DNA of 10,721 bases from MGBC120314 sp964403785. Lineage in GTDB: Bacteria; Bacillota; Clostridia; Lachnospirales; Lachnospiraceae. The number at the start of each line of letters is the position of its first letter. Position 1 is the first letter of the stretch. The stretch covers positions 1 to 10,721 of the forward strand of contig CAYOHM010000070.1 of assembly GCA_964403785.1 (NCBI GenBank). Reading direction: 5' to 3'. The notes under the pieces are model-generated. The model ran no database searches. It had not been told where the DNA came from and saw only the letters and a program-made list of their open reading frames with translations. The position numbers and the translations under genes are program-made. Positions 1 to 4,925 of this stretch are shown here, in pieces.

Positions 1-14
1 AAAATAAAATTTTA

Positions 15-43
15 TTGTAAATTAAACGGATATACTATATTAT
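15..43 (+). promoter_or_regulatory. Putative sigma-A promoter of hisC
   Basis: A TTGTAA hexamer (15-20) and a TATTAT hexamer (38-43) are 17 bp apart in a very A+T-rich stretch, matching the sigma-A consensus at 4/6 and 5/6 positions. Transcription would start near position 50, so the palindromic element at 53-131 would form the 5' end of the hisC transcript. A+T-rich DNA produces such matches easily and the upstream gene is not visible, so this is a moderate-to-weak prediction. Confidence 0.4.
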
Positions 44-52
44 ATCAGTAGC

Positions 53-131
53 TGATTGCGAAACTAAGGCAGGTGCAAACGTACCGCATTATCGCACCTA
101 TATGCCTGCACCCGCCTTAGTTTCGTAATTA
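53..131 (+). repeat. Palindromic repeat element, copy 1 (complete)
   Basis: A 79-bp element whose ends are inverted repeats. Positions 56-77 pair with 107-128 over 22 bp, with only one mismatch (A71/C113) and one G-T pair (G58/T126). The asymmetric centre (78-106) separates the arms. The same element occurs near the other end of the window in reverse orientation: 82-131 read on the minus strand matches 10656-10705 at 46 of 50 positions. There is no T-run after the stem, so it is not a canonical rho-independent terminator. No ORF lies inside. It resembles a REP/MITE-like intergenic repeat or a structured RNA element; I cannot name a family. Confidence 0.85.
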
Positions 132-163
132 ACTATTAGCAATAAGAAAAAGAGGACAAATTA

Positions 164-1225
164 ATGAAGGCTTGGGAAAATAACATCAGGCGTGTTGTTC
201 CGTATGTGCCGGGAGAACAGCCAAAGAGAGAGAATATTATAAAACTTAACACAAATGAAAATCCGTATCCGCCAACACCTCTTGCTGCTGAGGAAATAAA
301 GAATTTCAATATTGATCTTTTGAGGAAATATCCGGACCCACAGGCTGGTGCACTCGTAAATGTGCTTGCGGATAAGTATGGTGTGGGTGAGGACCAGGTG
401 TTTGTAGGGGTTGGCTCAGATGATGTGATTTCAATGGCATTCCTTACATTTTTTAATTCGGATAAGCCGATTTTGTTTCCGGATATTACATATTCCTTTT
501 ATAGTGTCTGGGCTGAGGTTTATCATATTCCTTATGAAAGACCTGCCCTGGATGAGAATTTTAGGATTGTAAAGGAAGATTATTATAAAGAAAATGGCGG
601 AGTAATTTTTCCTAATCCCAATGCACCAACTGCTGTTTATGAGAATCTTGAATTTGTTGAGGATATTCTTAAGCATAATCAGGATGTGGTAGTAATTGTT
701 GACGAGGCGTATATCGATTTTGGAGGAAGGTCTGCACTGGAGCTTATTGATAAGTATGAGAATTTATTGGTTGTTCAGACATTTTCAAAGTCACGTTCAA
801 TGGCAGGGCTGCGTATCGGATATGCAATAGGCAGCAGAGAGCTTATAAAGGCAATGAATGATGTTAAATTTTCAATAAATTCCTACACAATGAACCAGAC
901 CTCATTGGCACTCGGAGTGTGGGCGGTTAAGGATGCTTCTTATTTTGAAAAGACCATAGATAAGATTATCACAACCAGGGAGAATACAAAGAAGGAGCTT
1001 GCAGAGCTGGGGTTCAGCTTCCCTGATTCCCGTGCTAACTTTATTTTTGCAACTCACAGAAGTGTACCGGCAAAAGAAATATTTGATGCGTTAAAGGAGG
1101 CAGGGATTTACGTCCGTTACTTTAATGCTCCGAGAATAGATAATTATCTCAGAATCACAATAGGTACGGATGGTGAGATGAAGGTGCTGCTGGATTTCCT
1201 TAAAGGGTTTCTTGCAGGCAGGTAG
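164..1225 (+). CDS. hisC: Histidinol-phosphate aminotransferase family protein
   Basis: PLP-dependent class I/II aminotransferase of the HisC type, which converts imidazole-acetol phosphate and glutamate to L-histidinol phosphate in histidine synthesis; it is cytosolic. The 353-aa length is normal for the family. Visible motifs are NENPYPP near residue 31, NPNAPT at 151-156 (substrate/PLP Asn153), VDEAYIDF at 179-186 (Asp180 to the PLP pyridine N, Tyr183), TFSKSRSMAGLRIGYA at 206-221 (Lys209 as the Schiff-base lysine, Arg217 to phosphate), and a C-terminal YLRITIGT motif with the carboxylate-binding Arg. The start is supported by AGAGG at 151-155. No other his gene lies in the window, so it stands alone. 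The position after NPNAPT is Ala where Gly is usual. HisC-like enzymes can also transaminate aromatic amino acids, so the in vivo substrate is inferred from family. Confidence 0.85.
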   Translation: MKAWENNIRRVVPYVPGEQPKRENIIKLNTNENPYPPTPLAAEEIKNFNIDLLRKYPDPQAGALVNVLADKYGVGEDQVFVGVGSDDVISMAFLTFFNSDKPILFPDITYSFYSVWAEVYHIPYERPALDENFRIVKEDYYKENGGVIFPNPNAPTAVYENLEFVEDILKHNQDVVVIVDEAYIDFGGRSALELIDKYENLLVVQTFSKSRSMAGLRIGYAIGSRELIKAMNDVKFSINSYTMNQTSLALGVWAVKDASYFEKTIDKIITTRENTKKELAELGFSFPDSRANFIFATHRSVPAKEIFDALKEAGIYVRYFNAPRIDNYLRITIGTDGEMKVLLDFLKGFLAGR

Positions 1226-1233
1226 ATACAAAG

Positions 1234-1260
1234 AGGCAGGCAATTTAATTGCCTGCCTTT
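1234..1260 (+). terminator. Hairpin terminator between convergent hisC and dut
   Basis: A perfect 10-bp stem (1234-1243 with 1249-1258, AGGCAGGCAA/TTGCCTGCCT) with a 5-nt loop starts 9 nt after the hisC stop. Only a short TTT tail follows on the plus strand, and on the minus strand the tail is CTTTG. Its place between two convergent genes suggests use in both directions, although the weak U-tracts lower confidence in efficient rho-independent termination. Confidence 0.65.
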
Positions 1261-1274
1261 AGTAATTTGTGGGA

Positions 1275-1718
1275 TTATTTAGTGCCCGTTGAACCAAATC
1301 CGCCGGAACCTCTTGCAGTATCACTTAATTCATCGGATACTACAAAATTGGCTGTAACAAACGGAGTTATTACCATCTGTGCGATACGCTCGCCCGGTTC
1401 GATTGTGGCTTCAACCTGAGAGTGATTTAACATTGCCACCATAATTTCACCTCGGTAGTCGGCATCGACAACTCCGACCTTGTTAGCAGGAGCGAGTCCC
1501 TTCTTGGAAGCAAGTCCGCTTCTTGCGTATACAAGTCCGGCATGCTCAGGGGGGATTTCCATTGAAAGTCCGGTCTTTATAAGCTTCGTTTCACCGGGCA
1601 ATATAGTGACCGGTGCATCAAGACAGGCATAGAGGTCGGCACCTGCACTGAATTCCGTTCCGTAGGTCGGTATAACTGCATTTTCATTTAATTTTTTGAT
1701 TTTAACATCATAAACCAT
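1275..1718 (-). CDS. dut: dUTP diphosphatase (trimeric dUTPase)
   Basis: Hydrolyses dUTP to dUMP and pyrophosphate, keeping uracil out of DNA and feeding dTMP synthesis. The 147-aa length is typical of homotrimeric dUTPases, and all five family motifs are present in order: AGADLYA (25-31), RSGLA (66-70), GVVDADYRGE (82-91, with the expected catalytic Asp85 and the uracil-stacking Tyr88), GERIAQMVI (109-117) and the glycine-rich C-terminal RGSGGFGSTG (136-145), which closes over the active site. The ATG is preceded by an AGGAG ribosome binding site. It lies 12 nt downstream of nrdG on the same strand and is probably the last gene of the nrdD-nrdG-dut transcript. That fits its role, because class III reductase makes deoxynucleotides at the triphosphate level, including dUTP. 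Confidence 0.95.
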   Translation of the reverse strand: MVYDVKIKKLNENAVIPTYGTEFSAGADLYACLDAPVTILPGETKLIKTGLSMEIPPEHAGLVYARSGLASKKGLAPANKVGVVDADYRGEIMVAMLNHSQVEATIEPGERIAQMVITPFVTANFVVSDELSDTARGSGGFGSTGTK

Positions 1719-1730
1719 AATCTTCTCCTA

Positions 1731-2267
1731 TCAATATTGTGCCTGACGGTCGTCCCAAAGCACAAGCTCACCCTTTGCAAGGGTTTCCTTAATCATAATC
1801 GTTTTCTGGTTTGAGGAGCCTTTAAATCTTAATGATAAATCCTTTAATTCCTCCATAAATTTACCATCAACCAATATATCAACATATGAAAGCAATTCTT
1901 TGGTTTCATCCCATTCCTTGTACATTTTGCCCCATATATCACGTTCAAAATCAAAGCCTGTAAACATCCAGATATCTTTTTGAGGGTATGCTGCACGAAC
2001 CCTTCTTAAAAGCGGAAGAAGTCCCTGCTGGTTTACACGTTCAAAGGGTTCACCGCCAAGTACCGTGAGCCCTTTGATAAATGAAGGTGACATATATTTT
2101 ATTATTGTGTCAATCGTTTCGTCCGTAAATGGTTTTCCGTAATTAAAATCCCATGTTTCCTGATTGAAACAACCCTTACAGTGGTGGTTGCAGCCGCTTA
2201 CAAAGATGGAAATGCGAATACCGGGACCGTTCGAAATATCGTACTGTTTTATGTCTGCGTAGTTCAT
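1731..2267 (-). CDS. nrdG: Anaerobic ribonucleotide reductase activating protein (radical SAM)
   Basis: Radical-SAM activase that uses a [4Fe-4S] cluster and S-adenosylmethionine to put the glycyl radical on NrdD. With the start at 2267 it is 178 aa, a normal NrdG length. The cluster-binding CX3CX2C motif is SGCNHHCKGC (Cys26, Cys30, Cys33); GGEP at 71-74 is the SAM-binding motif, and FKGSSNQ near the C-terminus is a usual NrdG feature. The start is chosen because the protein begins MNYADIKQYD, as is common for NrdG, and a GGGAG ribosome binding site lies just upstream. An in-frame upstream ATG at 2342 would add 25 residues without family similarity and overlap nrdD by 62 nt. It sits 13 nt after nrdD in the same operon. 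Confidence 0.95.
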   Translation of the reverse strand: MNYADIKQYDISNGPGIRISIFVSGCNHHCKGCFNQETWDFNYGKPFTDETIDTIIKYMSPSFIKGLTVLGGEPFERVNQQGLLPLLRRVRAAYPQKDIWMFTGFDFERDIWGKMYKEWDETKELLSYVDILVDGKFMEELKDLSLRFKGSSNQKTIMIKETLAKGELVLWDDRQAQY

Positions 2268-2280
2268 ATAAATAACTCCC

Positions 2281-4407
2281 TTAGATGTGAAGTACTCTCG
2301 AGTTAATTTCCTTGGTCTTGCCGACATTCCAGAAATTCTCACCTAAATATCCGCATGTTCTTCGCGTTACATTCATCTTGGAATGATCCTTGTTGTGGCA
2401 CTGCGGACACTCCCATTCAAGCTTGTCATTAATGATTATTTCTCCGTCATATCCGCATACATGGCAATAGTCGGATTTCGTGTTAAACTCAGCATACTGA
2501 ATGTTATTGTATATGAATTTTACGAGCTCCTCAAGTGCCTCAAGGTTATGGCGCATATTAGGAATTTCTACATATGAGATTGCTCCGCCGGAGGAAATCG
2601 TCTGGAACTGGCTTTCAAATGTGAATTTACTGAAAGCATCAATCTTCTCACGCACATCAACATGATAAGAGTTAGTGTAATAGCCCTTGTCCGTGACATC
2701 CTTGATTGAACCGAATTTCTTCCTGTCAATTTCTGCAAATCTGTAGCAAAGACTTTCAGCAGGTGTTCCGTAGAGACCAAATCCCAAACCTGTTGTTTTC
2801 TTCCATGTCTCGGTTGCTTCACGCAGCCTGTTCATTACCTTGAGCGCAAATTCCGTTCCCTTAGGGTCCGTATGGCTTACTCCGGTCATAAGCTTGGTTA
2901 CCTCATACAAACCGATATAACCAAGAGAGAGCGTTGAGTATCCGTTATGAAGGAGTGGGTCAATCACCTCGCCTTTCTTAAGACGTGCGATTGCGCCATA
3001 CTGCCAGTGAATCGGACTTACATCTGAGAGTGTTCCCTCAAGAGCACGGTGTCTGCACATAAGCGCTTCAAAACATAATGAAAGTCTTTCTTCAAGAAGC
3101 TGCCAGAAGGCTTCCTCATCGCCGGATGCTATAATGCCAATCTGAGGCAGGTTAAGACTTACAACGCCCTGATTGAAACGTCCTTCCCATTTGTAATTGC
3201 CGTTTTCATCCTTCCAAGGAGAGAGGAATGAACGGCAGCCCATACAGCTGAATACATTTCCCTCATAATTCTCACGCATCTTTTTGGCTGAGATATAATC
3301 AGGATACATTCTCTTTGCTGAACACTTTACGGCAAGCTTCGTTATATAATCATATTTGCCTCCCTGCAGGCAGTTATGTTCATCAAGAACATAAATAAGC
3401 TTAGGGAAAGCAGGTGTCACATATACACCCTTCTCGTTTTTGATGCCCTGAAGTCTTTGACGAAGGATTTCTTCAATAATCATGGCATTTTCTTCTATGT
3501 ATTCGTCATCCTTGTCAAGATTTAAGAATAATGTGACAAACGGTGACTGTCCATTGGTGGTCATGAGAGTATTAATCTGGTACTGGATTGTCTGCACACC
3601 TGACTTCAATTCATCATAAAGGCGGTCTTTCACAATCTGGTCTATTACTTCCTCGGACACTTTGCCGGCTAATTCTTCATGGTAGTGTGCAGCATATTTT
3701 TCTTTCGTCTTTCTTAAATATTTTCCTAAATGCCTGATATCAACGGACTGTCCGCCATACTGGCTTGATGCTACGGATGAGATTATCTGTGTTGTAACAT
3801 TACAAGCCACCTGAAAACTCTTTGGAGTTTCGATTAATTTGCCGTTCATTACAGTGCCGTTATCAAGCATATCACCTATATTGATAAGACAGCAGTTGAA
3901 AATTGACTGAAGAAAATAATCTGCGTCATGGAAATGCAGAACACCTTCTTCATGTGCCTTGGATATCTTTTCCGGAAGAAGAAGCCTTTTGGTAAGGTCC
4001 TTTGAAACCTCACCGGCAATAAGGTCCCTCTGTGTAGACGCAATGGTAGCGTTTTTATTGGAATTTTCCTCCATTACATCCTTATTGCTGTTCTTGATAA
4101 GACTCATAATCGAATCATCAGTTGTATTGGCTTTGCGGACAAGCTCTCTGGAATATCTGTATATGATATAAGTCTTGGCGAGAGTGTACTTCCTTTCTGT
4201 CATGAGCTTCTGCTCGATTATATCCTGAATATTCTCCACGTGCATTGTTTCATAGCCGCGATTTTCAATTGAGGCAACAATTGATTCAATCTTTTCTTCA
4301 CTGATTTTATCAATTGGGTCCACCTCATCATTTGCCTTCTGAATGGCAACTATGATTTTATTGCGGTCGTAATTGACTTCGCGGCCGTCTCGTTTGATAA
4401 CTCTCAT
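2281..4407 (-). CDS. nrdD: Anaerobic (class III) ribonucleoside-triphosphate reductase
   Basis: Oxygen-sensitive glycyl-radical enzyme that reduces NTPs to dNTPs for DNA synthesis in anaerobes. The 708-aa protein is full length. An N-terminal ATP-cone allosteric domain (about 1-92, starting MRVIKRDGREVNYD) senses ATP/dATP. The catalytic barrel carries the candidate redox and thiyl cysteines in FNCCLINIG (Cys172/Cys173) and FSCMGC (Cys388, Cys391). At the C-terminus a Zn ribbon (Cys648, Cys651, Cys667, Cys670) precedes the glycyl-radical loop RRTCGYLGEN, with Gly686 as the likely radical site. The ATG at 4407 has GGAAGGG upstream. It leads the operon with nrdG and dut. Two NrdR boxes upstream (4512-4559) indicate dNTP-responsive repression. 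No class I or II reductase is in the window. Confidence 0.97.
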   Translation of the reverse strand: MRVIKRDGREVNYDRNKIIVAIQKANDEVDPIDKISEEKIESIVASIENRGYETMHVENIQDIIEQKLMTERKYTLAKTYIIYRYSRELVRKANTTDDSIMSLIKNSNKDVMEENSNKNATIASTQRDLIAGEVSKDLTKRLLLPEKISKAHEEGVLHFHDADYFLQSIFNCCLINIGDMLDNGTVMNGKLIETPKSFQVACNVTTQIISSVASSQYGGQSVDIRHLGKYLRKTKEKYAAHYHEELAGKVSEEVIDQIVKDRLYDELKSGVQTIQYQINTLMTTNGQSPFVTLFLNLDKDDEYIEENAMIIEEILRQRLQGIKNEKGVYVTPAFPKLIYVLDEHNCLQGGKYDYITKLAVKCSAKRMYPDYISAKKMRENYEGNVFSCMGCRSFLSPWKDENGNYKWEGRFNQGVVSLNLPQIGIIASGDEEAFWQLLEERLSLCFEALMCRHRALEGTLSDVSPIHWQYGAIARLKKGEVIDPLLHNGYSTLSLGYIGLYEVTKLMTGVSHTDPKGTEFALKVMNRLREATETWKKTTGLGFGLYGTPAESLCYRFAEIDRKKFGSIKDVTDKGYYTNSYHVDVREKIDAFSKFTFESQFQTISSGGAISYVEIPNMRHNLEALEELVKFIYNNIQYAEFNTKSDYCHVCGYDGEIIINDKLEWECPQCHNKDHSKMNVTRRTCGYLGENFWNVGKTKEINSRVLHI

Positions 4408-4475
4408 TTCGCTAACCCTTCCTTAACGTAAATCGTTCTTATAGTTCTATTATCGGTTAAATCCGACTGCAAGAA

Positions 4476-4504
4476 ATTATAGCATATTGAAAATATAATG
4501 TACA
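4476..4504 (-). promoter_or_regulatory. Predicted promoter of nrdD-nrdG-dut
   Basis: On the minus strand a perfect TATAAT (4481 to 4476) lies 17 bp downstream of TGTACA (4504 to 4499), a 4/6 match to the -35 consensus. The start would be near 4469, giving a leader of about 60 nt before nrdD. The NrdR boxes begin only 8 bp upstream of this -35 element. Confidence 0.6.
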
Positions 4505-4511
4505 GTGCACT

Positions 4512-4559
4512 CTACAAAATATTGTGTTTTTATTTAATACACACCACAAAATAGAGTGG
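4512..4559 (-). promoter_or_regulatory. Two tandem NrdR boxes upstream of nrdD
   Basis: Two 16-bp sites, CTACAAAATATTGTGT (4512-4527) and CCACAAAATAGAGTGG (4544-4559), share 12 of 16 bases and start exactly 32 bp apart, three helical turns. Site 1 closely matches the palindromic NrdR-box consensus (acaCwAtATaTwGtgt); site 2 is weaker. Tandem boxes spaced by about 31-32 bp are the signature of NrdR, the ATP-cone/zinc-ribbon repressor of ribonucleotide reductase genes in bacteria. The nrdR gene itself is not in the window. The sites sit between the divergent nrdD and thrS promoters. Confidence 0.82.
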
Positions 4560-4598
4560 TTGCACAAAAAAAATGCTGAAAATTTGGGCAAAATGAAA

Positions 4599-4627
4599 TT
4601 GACAAGCCGTAAATGTATTGATATAAT
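4599..4627 (+). promoter_or_regulatory. Consensus sigma-A promoter of the thrS T-box leader
   Basis: A perfect TTGACA (4599-4604) and a perfect TATAAT (4622-4627) are separated by the optimal 17 bp. The predicted start near 4634 lies just upstream of T-box stem I. A full-consensus promoter fits a T-box gene, where control is exerted after initiation by conditional termination. Confidence 0.92.
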
Positions 4628-4644
4628 GCAGACAAATCAGATTG

Positions 4645-4894
4645 AATAACACAGTGAAGAGACGAGTAGCTTATGCAGAAGGTTTTAGAGAGAGGATGAT
4701 GGTGGAAGTTCCTTACCGGAGCATTTGTGAAGACTACCTCTGAGTGACCCCAATCCGGTCCGGTGATTCCGTTATAATCATAATGAGTACGGGTTAGTCC
4801 GAGGTTCGGGTTAATCTGTGAATCGGGGTGGAACCGCGTATATACCTGTATATTCGTCCCCTATGTCATCGGTGTATGGCATAGGGGACTTTTT
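4645..4894 (+). promoter_or_regulatory. T-box riboswitch, threonine-specific, upstream of thrS
   Basis: All main T-box landmarks occur in order. Stem I has an AGTA loop-E strand near 4665 facing GAA (4729-4731) and distal AGAGAG (4687-4692) and GGTGGAAG (4701-4708) motifs. The conserved 14-nt T-box, GGGGTGGAACCGCG, is at 4825-4838, and GGGG there can pair with CCCC at 4858-4861 to form the antiterminator. The overlapping terminator follows at 4856-4894. The specifier region reads GAAGACTACC: ACT (4733-4735) has the usual spacing after GAA and a following purine, and ACC (4736-4738) is the alternative; both are threonine codons, which agrees with the downstream gene. Uncharged tRNA-Thr should pair its acceptor end with UGGA (4829-4832), stabilise the antiterminator and allow thrS expression. 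Confidence 0.93.
4856..4894 (+). terminator. Regulated terminator of the thrS T-box
   Basis: A 14-bp stem (4856-4869 with 4876-4889, one G-T pair) containing GTCCCCTATG/CATAGGGGAC is followed by TTTTT at 4890-4894. Its 5' arm overlaps the CCCC used by the antiterminator, so the two structures are mutually exclusive. Confidence 0.93.
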
Positions 4895-4925
4895 ATATTA
4901 TCTAGTAGGAAAGGAAGAATGTAAA

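Noticed and set aside
53..131. Reading the first palindrome as a rho-independent terminator of an upstream gene
   Set aside because: No T-run follows the stem on either strand, and an inverted copy occurs at the far end of the window, which points to a repeat element.
53..131. Single-unit CRISPR or tRNA-like structure
   Set aside because: No direct-repeat array, no regular spacers and no tRNA consensus arms; the symmetry is one long inverted repeat.
431..676. 81-aa minus-strand open frame inside hisC
   Set aside because: Shadow of the hisC coding frame, low complexity and Ile/Asn-rich.
2268..2342. Upstream ATG at 2342 for nrdG
   Set aside because: It overlaps the end of nrdD, adds residues unlike NrdG, and a good GGGAG site precedes ATG 2267.
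4818..4925. N-terminal extension of thrS from a GTG at 4818 (36 extra residues)
   Set aside because: It would begin just before the T-box motif and run through the terminator hairpin, has no ribosome binding site, and the TGS domain begins at ATG 4926.
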